This document shows positions 1 through 8,436 of a DNA stretch of 64,000 nt, piece by piece. Both the position numbers and the translations under genes were made by a program. The DNA is from Acidobacteriota bacterium (GTDB taxonomy: Bacteria; Acidobacteriota; Vicinamibacteria; Fen-336): NCBI GenBank assembly GCA_011526565.1, contig WYBL01000179.1:1-64000 (forward strand), read 5' to 3'. The notes below the pieces were generated by a model. It was not told the origin of the DNA. It saw only the letters and a program-made list of their open reading frames with translations, and did not search any database. Position 1 is the first letter of the stretch. Every line of letters starts with the position of its first letter.

Positions 1-41
1 CGAAAACGGTCATAGCCGACAGGTCACGCGGCGGGGGGGAA

Positions 42-119
42 AGCTCCTGAAAATCTCCCCGCCCAGGGGGGGAAAGCTCCTGAAAAACTCAGGCGGCGGG
101 GGTCCTTAGCTGCTGAAAA
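42..119. repeat. Short tandem repeat, three units of period 33
   Basis: The 12-mer AGCTCCTGAAAA occurs at 42-53 and 75-86, and a one-mismatch copy (AGCTGCTGAAAA) at 108-119, so the spacing is exactly 33 bases twice. The first two units also share the preceding run of seven G. The period is a multiple of three, but a frame through it has no start codon and meets a stop at 13-15. The stretch 1-244 otherwise holds no gene I can support. It may be decayed repeat-coding sequence or the 3' flank of a gene outside the window. Confidence 0.6.
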
Positions 120-244
120 CCGTCAGGTTCCTGCTGCAGGCCGTCGTGCTGCCGCGGCTCGGGGTGCCCACCTGAGCCGTGCCGCAGCCCCGCCGGTCGG
201 CGGGCGAGGACGAGAAGCCGGCAGAGCCGCCGCGCTGCTGACGT

Positions 245-1654
245 TCAGCGGCCGGCCGGCGACCGCAGGTCGAAGATCCAGGCGCCGAAGCGCCCGTCGC
301 GGTAGGCCGCGACGGGCGCGCGGCCGGGGTTGAAGTCGCGCGGGAAGTGGGTGAGCGCCACCACGTGGGTCACGTCAGGTGGCATCCTTTGCGTGCGCGG
401 CGTGACCAGGCCGGCGAGGTCGTGCACGCGCACGTCGGAGTGCCACGCGATCAGCCCGACCTCCATCAGCGCCACGCGGCCGCTCGACGGCACGTGGGCG
501 CGCAGCCAGTCGGCAACCTGCAGGTAGACGCGGGTGCGCTGTCCGCCCCAGTAGTTCGACTCGAAGCGTGTCACCGTGGCGTGTCCGCGCTGGACGACGA
601 CGGCCAGCAGCAGCGCCACCGCGAGCCGCGCCAGGCGGCGGACGGGCGGGCGCAGCGACGGATGCGTTGCCAGGCCCACCGCGCCCGCGAACGCGCAGGT
701 CACGACCAGCAGCATGATCGGATACGCGTGCCAGAGAAACAGCGTGAGCGGGCGCAGCGCGAGGTAGCACAGGCCGTGACCCGCCGCCCACGCGACCAGC
801 ACGGGGCCGGCGCCCCCCGCCCGGACCCAGCGCGTCGCCCCGTAGGCCGCGAGGCCCGCGATCGCCAGCAGCGCCGGTCCCGCGTCGCCGGGGGCGAGCC
901 GGCCGGGCCCCACCCGCAGCAGGTGCACGGCGTAGTCGCCGAGTGGCGTCTGGTGGTACTTGGCCGCTGCCGATGCCGGCAGCGGCGAGCCGAACGCGTG
1001 GAGCGCGAACAGCGTCCACGGCAGCAGGGGAGCGAGGAACGCAGCCACGGGCTCCAGCGCGGCACGCCACCCGGGTCGGCCCGACCCCGACAGCAGCCCG
1101 CGCAGGCCCCAGAGCGCGAGCAGGCCGGCCCAGGCCAGGGCGTCGGGCCGGGTCAGCACGGCGAGGCCGGCGAGGCCGCCTGCCAGCGCCGGCCGGTTGC
1201 GCTCCGCCGCGAGCGCGCTCGCCAGCACCAGCGCGGCCACGAGGTTGGTCTCGAGCGACACGAAGCTGCCGCTGGTGGCGCCGCCCAGGGCCACGCCAGT
1301 CGCGACCACCCGCGCGGTCCAGTCCCCCAGTCGCGGTGCGAGAAGCGGCAGCAGCAACCCGGCCTGTGCGGTCCAGCCGAGGCAACCCGCCAGGGCCATG
1401 GCTGCCGGCAGCGCGTCGTGGCCGACGATCGCGCGCAGCGCGGCCGCGAGCAGCACGTGGCCGGGCGCCGTGGAGCCGAGCCGCCACTCGCCGGGGTTGA
1501 AGACGAAGCCGCGGCCGAGGACGAGGTTCTCGGCGTACCGGTAGCTGATGTAGGCGTCGTCGAGGAGGACGTGCCGGAAGGCCATCCACTGGAGGAGCGC
1601 CACGAGCGGGGCGAGTGCCGCGAGCAGCCAGGCGGACGTGGAGACGCGGCGCAA
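245..1654 (-). CDS. GT-C type membrane glycosyltransferase
   Basis: Polytopic membrane protein of about 469 residues. The first hydrophobic segment (about residues 8-26) is followed by the acidic signature LLDDAYISYRYAENLVLG (DD at about 32-33). This arrangement is typical of GT-C polyprenyl-phosphate-sugar glycosyltransferases such as the AftB/mannosyltransferase-like group, where the acidic pair sits in the first periplasmic loop. Many further hydrophobic helices follow, then a soluble C-terminal part. Activity would be transfer of a lipid-linked sugar on the outer face of the inner membrane; donor and acceptor cannot be read from sequence. No ATG lies upstream of the first helix, so a TTG start at 1654 is assumed without a clear ribosome site. 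It is divergent from the agmatinase-family gene. Confidence 0.7.
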   Translation of the reverse strand: MRRVSTSAWLLAALAPLVALLQWMAFRHVLLDDAYISYRYAENLVLGRGFVFNPGEWRLGSTAPGHVLLAAALRAIVGHDALPAAMALAGCLGWTAQAGLLLPLLAPRLGDWTARVVATGVALGGATSGSFVSLETNLVAALVLASALAAERNRPALAGGLAGLAVLTRPDALAWAGLLALWGLRGLLSGSGRPGWRAALEPVAAFLAPLLPWTLFALHAFGSPLPASAAAKYHQTPLGDYAVHLLRVGPGRLAPGDAGPALLAIAGLAAYGATRWVRAGGAGPVLVAWAAGHGLCYLALRPLTLFLWHAYPIMLLVVTCAFAGAVGLATHPSLRPPVRRLARLAVALLLAVVVQRGHATVTRFESNYWGGQRTRVYLQVADWLRAHVPSSGRVALMEVGLIAWHSDVRVHDLAGLVTPRTQRMPPDVTHVVALTHFPRDFNPGRAPVAAYRDGRFGAWIFDLRSPAGR

Positions 1655-1664
1655 GGAGCGGCGA

Positions 1665-1692
1665 TTGTAGAACGCCGCGGGGCGGCTATCCT
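1665..1692 (+). promoter_or_regulatory. Candidate promoter of the agmatinase-family operon
   Basis: TTGTAG (1665-1670), a 16-base spacer and TATCCT (1687-1692) lie seven bases before the GTG at 1700. A transcript starting at the usual distance would begin at the start codon, so the mRNA may be leaderless; no Shine-Dalgarno sequence is visible. Confidence 0.4.
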
Positions 1693-1699
1693 CCGCACG

Positions 1700-2491
1700 G
1701 TGACGACACGGGTGCGGCTGCTGGGGCTCCGCTACGACGAGCGCTCGTCCCATCTGCGCGGGGCGGCCGCGGCGCCGCCGGCGATCCGCGCGGCCCTGCA
1801 CTCGGGAGCCTCCAACCTGTGGGCGGAGGACGGCACCGACCTCGAGGGCTTCCTCGAGGACCTGGGCGACGTCGACCCCGGGACCGGCGACGCCGCGCTC
1901 GACGCGATCACCGCCGCCGCGGAGCGCTCTCTCGCCGGTCCGGCGCTGTTCCTCGGCGGCGACCACTCGGTGACGTTCCCGGTGATGCGCGCGGTGGCGC
2001 GCCGACACGGTCCCGTCTCGATCCTGCACTTCGACGCTCACCCCGACCTCTACGACCGCTACGACGGCGACCCGCACTCGCACGCCTGCCCGTTCGCGCG
2101 CGTGATGGAGGCGGGCCTGGCCCGCCGGCTGGTGCAGTTCGGCATCCGCACCCTCAACGGCCACCAGCGGGAGCAGGCCGCGCGCTTCGGCGTCGAGATC
2201 GTGCCCGTCGACGACTGGGACCGTTGGGTGCCCGACCTCGAGGGGCCCTGCTACGTCAGCTTCGACCTCGACGCGCTCGACCCGGCCTTCGCGCCCGGCG
2301 TCTCGCACCGCGAGCCGGGCGGGCTGTCCGTGCGCCAGGCGCTGCGCGTGATTCACGCGTTGCGCGCGCCCGTCGTCGCCGCGGACCTGGTGGAGCTCAA
2401 CCCCGCGCAGGACGTGGCCGGCGTCTCCGCCGTGGTCTGCGCGAAGCTCTGCAAGGAACTCGCGGCGCGGATGGGGAAGCTGTCCGCATGA
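1700..2491 (+). CDS. speB: Agmatinase/arginase-family ureohydrolase
   Basis: Binuclear manganese ureohydrolase of 263 residues. All ligand motifs are visible: GGDHS (about residues 86-90), FDAHPDLYD (about 111-119) and SFDLDALDPAFAPGV (about 195-209), followed by EPGGL. The family hydrolyses agmatine, arginine, guanidinobutyrate or formiminoglutamate to release urea or an amide. The short length and overall pattern favour agmatinase, but substrate cannot be fixed by eye. The GTG start follows a promoter-like element with no leader. Its stop overlaps the start of the next gene (ATGA), so it is cotranscribed with two envelope-glycan genes, an odd partnership that could be incidental. Confidence 0.85.
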   Translation: MTTRVRLLGLRYDERSSHLRGAAAAPPAIRAALHSGASNLWAEDGTDLEGFLEDLGDVDPGTGDAALDAITAAAERSLAGPALFLGGDHSVTFPVMRAVARRHGPVSILHFDAHPDLYDRYDGDPHSHACPFARVMEAGLARRLVQFGIRTLNGHQREQAARFGVEIVPVDDWDRWVPDLEGPCYVSFDLDALDPAFAPGVSHREPGGLSVRQALRVIHALRAPVVAADLVELNPAQDVAGVSAVVCAKLCKELAARMGKLSA

Positions 2492-5400
2492 GCGGGCCGC
2501 GGCGCGCGGCCGCCCGGCTGCTTCTCGCGGGACTCCTGTCGGCGCCCGCGGCCGCCGAGCAGATCGCGATCGAGAGCCGGTTGCAGGTCGAGGCCGGCCG
2601 GGCCAGCGTCGTGCTCGTCAACAAGGGCGATGCCGAGGCCCGCGACCTCGCCCTGAGCGTCGAACTCGCGGGGCGCCAGCAGGCGTTCCCGCCGGCGTCG
2701 CTGGGCCCGGGGGGACGTCGCGAGCTCGCGCTCGACGTGCCGGCGGAGGTCGGGCCGCCCGGCACCTACCCGCTGCTGCTGCGGCTGTCGTGGCGCGACC
2801 GCAACGGCTGGCCGCTCTCCGGGGTGGACGTGAAGGGGCTGGTGGTGGGCCAGCCGTCGCTGCCGGACCCGGGCTACGACGTGAGCGCCGGGCCGCTCGA
2901 CCTGACGGGGTCGGCGCGCTGGCGGATCGACGTGGTGAACCTCGACGGGCGTCCGCGCCGGCTGCAGGCCCGGGTTCTCGCCCCGCGCGAACTGCGGGTC
3001 GAGCCCGAGCGTTTCGAGGTCGAGCTGGGCCCCGACGGCCTCACCCGCATCCTCGAGGTGACCGACGCGGGGCCGCTGCCAGGCGCCAGCTACCCCGTGT
3101 TCGTGCTGCTCGAGCAGCACGGCAGCCCGCAGGTCGACGTGCGCGGGGCGACCACGCTGGCGCGGGTCCACGCGAGCGCGCCGCTCGGCGCCCTGCGCCG
3201 GCCGCTGCTCGGCCTCGCTGCGGCCTGCCTCGCGCTCGGCCTGCTGTGGCCGCTGGCTCGGCGCCGCTGGCCGCAGCGGGCCGAGGCGTGGGCCGCCAGC
3301 TTCGCGGCGCTGCTCGGCCCCGGCGAGCGGGCCGCCGGCGTCGCGGCGCTGGCGATCGTCTACGTCGTGCTCGGCGTCGCCTTCCCGCCGGGCGCGCTGC
3401 TCTCGCCGACCACGCCGACGGGCGGCGACACGCCGGCCCACAACTATCTCGTGACCCACCTCGCCGGGTCGCTGCGCGAGGGCACCGTGATCTCCTGGGC
3501 CGGCGGCTGGTGGGCCGGCTTCCCGATGTTCCAGTTCTACTTCCCGCTGCCCTACGTCGTGATGGCGCTCTTCTCGTGGGCGCTGCCGCAGAACCTCGTG
3601 TTCAAGGTGGCGTCGATGGCCGGCGTCTGGGCGCTGCCGCTGGCGCTGTGGCTGATGGCGCGGCGCGCGGGCCACGGCCTGCAGCCGGCGCTGGCGGTCG
3701 CCGCGGCCGTGCCGCTGCTGTTCGTCGACACCCACTCGATGTGGGGCGTGAACGTGCGCTCCACGCTCGCCGGCATGATCGCCAACTCATGGTCGTTCGC
3801 GCTGTTCTGCGTCCTGCTCGGCCACGCGGTCGCGGACCTGGAAGCGGGCCGGCCGCGGCGGCGGACGGCGCTGCTGACGGCGGCGCTGTGCCTGTCCCAT
3901 TTCTTCACCACGCTGGTCGCGGCGGCCTCGCTGTGGCTGCTGCTGTCCGCGTGGGGCCGCGGCGCGGCGCGGCGGCTGCCGGCGCTGCTGCTGCCGCAGG
4001 CCGCGGGCTTCGCGCTGGCCGGCTTCTGGCTGCTGCCGCTGGTGCTGAAGACCGGCTGGTCGGTCGAGTTCGGCGGCGACTGGGACACCCCCCTGTTGGG
4101 CACGCTGCCGGGCTACGCGCCCGGGCTCGCGCTCGGCGCGCTGGCCGGGCTCGCCGCCGCCGCGCGCGGGGGCCGGCTCGAGCAGTTGATGGCGCTGATG
4201 CTGGGCGCCTCGCTCGTGCTCTACCAGCTCGGCGGCCGCCTCAACGCCAGCTTTCCGAACGTGCGCTTCTGGCCGTTCCTGTTCTTCGCCCTGGTGATGC
4301 TGGCGGCACTCGGGCTCGCGCGCGTGCTCGGCCGCCTCGGGGGCGGGGCCTGGCTGGCGGTCGCTGCCGCAGCCTTCGCCGCCGCGGGAGTCGCCCGCCC
4401 GGACCTCGACGAGGGTGGCTGGTACCGCTGGAACATGCGCGGCGCGGAGGCGATGCCGGCCGCCTCCCAGCTCGACGCGATCGCCGCGGCGATGCGCGGC
4501 ACGCCCGGGCGCTTCGTCTCCGAACAGGGGGCCTCCGGCCGCCGCTTCGGGTCCGACCGCGTCTTCGAGGCGCTGCCGGCGACGATCGGCAAGCCGTTCC
4601 TCGCCGGCGGCATCGTCAACTCCGCCACTGGCGCCCTCTTCGCGTACACCGTGCAGTGCGAGCTCTCCCAGGAGTGCGCCGGGTTCCCCAAGCTGGTGTC
4701 GCCGCCGGGCTACGACCTCGCCAGCGGGCTGCGCCACGCGGACCTGTTCGCGGTGTCCCACGTCGTCGTCCACTCCGCGACCCTGAAGCGGGACCTCGCG
4801 GCCGCCGGCGGCTGGTCGCGCGCCGCGGTGGCGGACGACTACGAGGTGTTCGCCCGCGACGGCGGCCCGGCGCCGCTCGTCGAGGTGCTGCCCGCGCACC
4901 CGCTGGTCCTGCGGGGCGGGGCCTGGAAGGAGCGCGCCGTCGAGTGGTTCGCGCAGCCCGCGCTGCTGGAGCGCCCCGTGATCCTGGCGGCCGCGGGGCA
5001 ACTGCTCCCGGCCGAGGCCGGGCCCGAGATCGACCTTCGCGAGTTCGCCGCGCTGCTGGCCTCGGCCCGAGGGGACCCGGCGGAGCCGCTGGCCTGGAGC
5101 CTGCTGGGTCCGTTTCCGCACGCGGCGTCGCTGGCCGACCCGCTCGCGTGGAACCCGCTCGGGCGCGACGAGGCATCGCTGCGACCCGGCGCGGAGACGA
5201 TCGCCGGCCGCGGGTGGCGGCCCGCGTTGCGCGACCGCGCGATCCTGCTCGACGCGCTGCTCAACCCGGCCCTGCAGGTGGTCGCCTACGCCCACGTCGC
5301 GCTGCACGCCACGGCGCCGGCGCCCGCCGAACTCTGGATCGGCGTCGACGACGAGGCGCGCGTCTTCTGGAACGGGCGCGACCTGGGCCGGGTGGCTCGC

Positions 5401-5901
5401 CGCGACCCGCGCGACGCCGTGCGCCTGCCCGTTTCGGTCTCGGCGGGCCGCAACGATCTGCTGCTGAAGGTGTCGCAGCGGGGTGGGGCCGCGATGTTCG
5501 CGGCGCGGGTCACGGCACCGGGCGGCGCGCCGGTGGCGGGGCTGTCGCCGGGCGCGCCGCTCGACGGTGCGGCGCTGCCGGCACCGCCAGCGTCGCGCCC
5601 CGCGCGGACCGGATGCAGGGTCGAGGTGCAGCGCTTCGACGACCGCGAGGTGCGCTTCACCACGGACTGCCCGGGGCAGCCGCACCTCGTGAAGCAGTCG
5701 CACTTCCCGAACTGGCGGGCCGAGGGCGCGGACGGGCCGTTCCTGACCACGCCCCACTTCCAGGTCGTCTACCCGCGCGGGCGCGAGGTGACGCTGCGCT
5801 ACGGGTCGACGGCGGCCGATCACGCCGGGCGGGCGCTGACGCTGCTCGCGATCGCCGGCCTGCTGCTCTGGCCGCGGGTCCTGCGGAGGTTCGAGCCATG
5901 A
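2488..5901 (+). CDS. Giant PTPS-related membrane protein with C-terminal beta-sandwich
   Basis: About 1137 residues. A signal peptide (about 1-24) leads into an extracytoplasmic beta-rich region resembling NEW3/CARDB-type domains (about 25-230), then a helix and a long polytopic core. The core contains GGDTPAHNYLVTHLAG and WAGFPMFQFYFPLPYVV, a pattern of the family called 6-pyruvoyl-tetrahydropterin synthase-related membrane proteins (PF10131), which look like GT-C glycosyltransferases. The last 400 residues are soluble and include LWIGVDDEARVFWNGRDLG, like a PA14 or sugar-binding beta-sandwich. Start and stop overlap both neighbours by ATGA. The GT9 gene directly downstream supports a role in cell-surface glycan assembly. 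Biochemical function is unknown. Confidence 0.6.
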   Translation: MSGPRRAAARLLLAGLLSAPAAAEQIAIESRLQVEAGRASVVLVNKGDAEARDLALSVELAGRQQAFPPASLGPGGRRELALDVPAEVGPPGTYPLLLRLSWRDRNGWPLSGVDVKGLVVGQPSLPDPGYDVSAGPLDLTGSARWRIDVVNLDGRPRRLQARVLAPRELRVEPERFEVELGPDGLTRILEVTDAGPLPGASYPVFVLLEQHGSPQVDVRGATTLARVHASAPLGALRRPLLGLAAACLALGLLWPLARRRWPQRAEAWAASFAALLGPGERAAGVAALAIVYVVLGVAFPPGALLSPTTPTGGDTPAHNYLVTHLAGSLREGTVISWAGGWWAGFPMFQFYFPLPYVVMALFSWALPQNLVFKVASMAGVWALPLALWLMARRAGHGLQPALAVAAAVPLLFVDTHSMWGVNVRSTLAGMIANSWSFALFCVLLGHAVADLEAGRPRRRTALLTAALCLSHFFTTLVAAASLWLLLSAWGRGAARRLPALLLPQAAGFALAGFWLLPLVLKTGWSVEFGGDWDTPLLGTLPGYAPGLALGALAGLAAAARGGRLEQLMALMLGASLVLYQLGGRLNASFPNVRFWPFLFFALVMLAALGLARVLGRLGGGAWLAVAAAAFAAAGVARPDLDEGGWYRWNMRGAEAMPAASQLDAIAAAMRGTPGRFVSEQGASGRRFGSDRVFEALPATIGKPFLAGGIVNSATGALFAYTVQCELSQECAGFPKLVSPPGYDLASGLRHADLFAVSHVVVHSATLKRDLAAAGGWSRAAVADDYEVFARDGGPAPLVEVLPAHPLVLRGGAWKERAVEWFAQPALLERPVILAAAGQLLPAEAGPEIDLREFAALLASARGDPAEPLAWSLLGPFPHAASLADPLAWNPLGRDEASLRPGAETIAGRGWRPALRDRAILLDALLNPALQVVAYAHVALHATAPAPAELWIGVDDEARVFWNGRDLGRVARRDPRDAVRLPVSVSAGRNDLLLKVSQRGGAAMFAARVTAPGGAPVAGLSPGAPLDGAALPAPPASRPARTGCRVEVQRFDDREVRFTTDCPGQPHLVKQSHFPNWRAEGADGPFLTTPHFQVVYPRGREVTLRYGSTAADHAGRALTLLAIAGLLLWPRVLRRFEP

Positions 5902-7013
5902 GCCTGGCGACCACGCTGTTCAAGTGGGCCGACCGCGTCGGCGGCGGCCTGGCGGTGCGCGGGCTGGGGCTCGCGCACCATCACCTGCGGCCGGGCCCGC
6001 CGTTCGTCGAGATCGACCCGCGGGCCGTGCGGCGGGTGCTGCTCGTGCGGCCGGGTGGCATCGGCGACCTGCTGCTGCTGCTGCCGGCGGTCAGGCGCCT
6101 GCGGGCGGCGCTGCCGGGCCTGGAACTGACCCTGATCGCCCAGCGCCGCAACGCCTCGCTGGCCGAGATCTCCGGCGCCTTCGACCGCGTGGCCTGCTTC
6201 GACGGCCCGCCGGCCGCCTTCGCGCGCGCGCTGCGCCGCGGCCACGACGTGGCCGTCGACAGCGAGCAGTTTCACTACTCGTCCGCCGTGTTCGCGCTGC
6301 TGTCCGGCGCGCCCGCGCGGATCGGGTTCAAGATCAACCCGGCCCGCAACGAGCTCTACACCCACCTCGTCGACTATCCGATGGACCTGCACGAGTCGTT
6401 GGCCTTCGGGCGGCTGTTCGAGCCGCTGTGCGGGCCGCCCGCGGGGACGCCGGAGCTGGCGGGCGTGCTCGATCGCTCACGGCTGCCCACGCGGGTCGAC
6501 GGGGTAGCGCACAGCGCGCGGCGGGTGGTCGTGTTCCCGTACGGCGGCGGGCGTGGCAAGGAGTGGCCGACGCCGCGCTGGACCGAGCTCGTGCGGCGGC
6601 TGCTGGCCGCGGGCCACGAGGTGGCCCTGGTCGGCGGCGCCGACGCGCGCGCGAGGGCGTCGGAGGTGCTGGCAGGGCTGCCGTCGCGCGCGGCCGTGCT
6701 CGACCTGGTGGGCCGGCTGTCGCTGCGCGACACCGCGGCCGTGGTCGCGGGCGCCCGGCTCTACGTGGGTTGCGACACGGGGGTGACCCACGTCGCGCAG
6801 GCGCTCGGCGTGCGCTGCGTCGTGCTGTTCGGCGCCTCGGACGAGCGCAAGTGGGGGCCGCCGGCGCTGGGGCAGGCGGTGTCCGAGCCGGTGCCGTGCC
6901 GGCCGTGCTCGATCTTCGGCTACGTCAAGCGGTGCCGGACGATCGACTGCATGGACCGCATCGCCGTCGACCGCGTGTGGCGCGCGGTCGAGAGCGAGCT
7001 GGGGGCTCAGTAG
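5898..7013 (+). CDS. GT9 glycosyltransferase (ADP-heptose:LPS heptosyltransferase family)
   Basis: GT-B fold protein of 371 residues. The N-terminal half carries VLLVRPGGIGDLLLLLPAVR (about 44-63), the glycine-rich segment of heptosyltransferases. The C-terminal half has the nucleotide-sugar motif region with YVGCDTGVTHVAQALGVRCV (about 290-309) and VVLFGASDERKWGP. The C terminus has a cysteine cluster (CRPCSIFGYVKRCRTIDCM) as in many GT9 proteins. It acts in the cytoplasm on a lipid-linked core acceptor; heptose is the family norm but the actual sugar is unproven. ATG overlaps the upstream stop (ATGA), making it the third gene of the operon. Its 3' end overlaps convergent rmlC by seven bases. 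Confidence 0.8.
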   Translation: MSLATTLFKWADRVGGGLAVRGLGLAHHHLRPGPPFVEIDPRAVRRVLLVRPGGIGDLLLLLPAVRRLRAALPGLELTLIAQRRNASLAEISGAFDRVACFDGPPAAFARALRRGHDVAVDSEQFHYSSAVFALLSGAPARIGFKINPARNELYTHLVDYPMDLHESLAFGRLFEPLCGPPAGTPELAGVLDRSRLPTRVDGVAHSARRVVVFPYGGGRGKEWPTPRWTELVRRLLAAGHEVALVGGADARARASEVLAGLPSRAAVLDLVGRLSLRDTAAVVAGARLYVGCDTGVTHVAQALGVRCVVLFGASDERKWGPPALGQAVSEPVPCRPCSIFGYVKRCRTIDCMDRIAVDRVWRAVESELGAQ

Positions 7014-7558
7014 GCCGGCAGCCGGTCGAGCAGTTCCGACAGGCGCGGCGCCGCCGCGTCGCGCGGCGAGAGCAGCCGCTCGCCCGCGGGCCAGCCCACG
7101 CCGATCTCGGGGTCGTCCCAGCGGATCACGATCTCGTGGGCGGGCGCGTAGTAGTCGGTGCACTTGTACTCGACGTGGACGCGCTCGGACAGCACGCAGA
7201 AGCCGTGGGCGAAGCCGGGCGGGACCCAGAGCTGGTGCATGTTCGCGCCCGACAGCACCGTGCCGTACCAGCGCCCGAAAGTGGGGGAGCCGCGGCGGAC
7301 GTCGACCGCGACGTCGAACAGCTCGCCGTCGACGGCGCGCACCAGCTTGCCCTGGGCGTGCGGGGCGAGCTGGGCGTGGAGTCCGCGCAGGGTGCCCTTC
7401 ACCGAGTAGGAGAGGTTGTCCTGCACGAAGGGCCCGACGACGCCGGCCTCGGCGTAGCGGCCCTGGTGGTGGGTCTCGAGGAAGTAGCCGCGCGCGTCGC
7501 GGTGGACCTGCGGCTCGATCAGCAGCAGCCCGTCGAGCGGGGTCGCGTGGACCTTCAC
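7007..7558 (-). CDS. rmlC: dTDP-4-dehydrorhamnose 3,5-epimerase
   Basis: Cupin-fold epimerase of 183 residues, full length for the family. It converts dTDP-4-keto-6-deoxyglucose to dTDP-4-keto-rhamnose, the third step of dTDP-L-rhamnose synthesis. Visible motifs are RDARGYFLETHH near the N terminus, GTLRGLHAQ with the catalytic histidine (about 62), and LWVPPGFAHGFCVLSE. The GTG start overlaps the rmlA stop (GTGA), so it is last in an rmlB-rmlA-rmlC operon. The reductase rmlD, normally the fourth step, is not adjacent. Confidence 0.93.
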   Translation of the reverse strand: MKVHATPLDGLLLIEPQVHRDARGYFLETHHQGRYAEAGVVGPFVQDNLSYSVKGTLRGLHAQLAPHAQGKLVRAVDGELFDVAVDVRRGSPTFGRWYGTVLSGANMHQLWVPPGFAHGFCVLSERVHVEYKCTDYYAPAHEIVIRWDDPEIGVGWPAGERLLSPRDAAAPRLSELLDRLPAY

Positions 7559-8436
7559 CCGCGCTCCTCGCGCTCCTCGACCAGCCGGATCAGGTAGCGC
7601 CCGTACTCGTTCTTGGCCATCGGCTGGGCCAGCTTCAGCACCTGGGCCGCGTCGATGTAGCCCATGCGCAGCGCGACCTCCTCGGGGCAGGCGACCTTGA
7701 GGCCCTGCCGGGTCTCGATCGCCTGGATGAACGTGGAGGCCTGCAGCAGCGACTCGTGGGTGCCGGTGTCGAGCCAGGCGGTGCCACGGCCGAGCACCTC
7801 GACGTGGAGCTCGCCCTGGCGCAGGTAGGCCAGGTTGACGTCCGTGATCTCCAGCTCGCCGCGCGGCGAGGGCGTGAGGCTCGCCGCGATGTCGAGCACG
7901 CGGTTGTCGTAGAAGTACAGGCCGGTCACCGCGAAGTGCGACTTCGGCTGCTTCGGCTTCTCCTCGAGGCCCTCGGCGCGGCCGTCCGCGCCGAACCAGA
8001 CGACGCCGTAGCGCTCGGGGTCGGCCACGCGGTAGGCGAACACGGTCGCGCCCGTCCGGCGCTGGCCGGCCGCGGCCAGCGAGTCGGCGAAGCCGGCGCC
8101 GTAGAACACGTTGTCGCCCAGCGCGAGGGCCACGGAGTCCTTGCCGACGAAGTCGCGGCCGATCAGGAACGCCTGGGCCAGGCCGTCCGGGCTCGGCTGC
8201 TCGGCGTAGGAGATCGACAGGCCCCAGTCCGAGCCGTCCTGGAGCAGGCGCCGGAAGCCGGGCAGGTCGTCCGGGGTCGAGATCACGAGGATCTCGCGGA
8301 TGCCCGCCAGCATCAGCGTCGTCAGCGGGTAGTAGACCATCGGCTTGTCGTAGATCGGCACCAGTTGCTTGCTGACCGCGCGGGTCAGCGGATAGAGCCG
8401 GGTGCCGGAACCGCCGGCGAGGATGATGCCCTTCAC
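7555..8436 (-). CDS. rmlA: Glucose-1-phosphate thymidylyltransferase
   Basis: 293 residues, typical length. It makes dTDP-glucose from dTTP and glucose-1-phosphate, the first step of the rhamnose pathway. The N terminus MKGIILAGGSGTRLYPLT is the nucleotide-binding signature, followed by SKQLVPIYDKPMVYYPLTTL with the conserved lysine. The metal-binding LALGDNVFYG is near residue 110, and GTAWLDTGTHESLLQAS is near 220. The GTG start overlaps the rmlB stop and the TGA overlaps the rmlC start, so translation is probably coupled along the operon. Confidence 0.95.
   Translation of the reverse strand: MKGIILAGGSGTRLYPLTRAVSKQLVPIYDKPMVYYPLTTLMLAGIREILVISTPDDLPGFRRLLQDGSDWGLSISYAEQPSPDGLAQAFLIGRDFVGKDSVALALGDNVFYGAGFADSLAAAGQRRTGATVFAYRVADPERYGVVWFGADGRAEGLEEKPKQPKSHFAVTGLYFYDNRVLDIAASLTPSPRGELEITDVNLAYLRQGELHVEVLGRGTAWLDTGTHESLLQASTFIQAIETRQGLKVACPEEVALRMGYIDAAQVLKLAQPMAKNEYGRYLIRLVEEREERG

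Noticed and set aside
42..119. Possible CRISPR array from regularly spaced 12-mers
   Set aside because: Only three units, the third imperfect; the repeat is shorter than known CRISPR repeats, spacers share the G-run, and no cas gene is present.
1655..2356. N-terminal extension of the GT-C protein running antisense through the agmatinase-family gene
   Set aside because: The extension is Arg/His/Ala-rich shadow sequence typical of GC-rich antisense frames; the first membrane helix with its DD loop marks the real N terminus.
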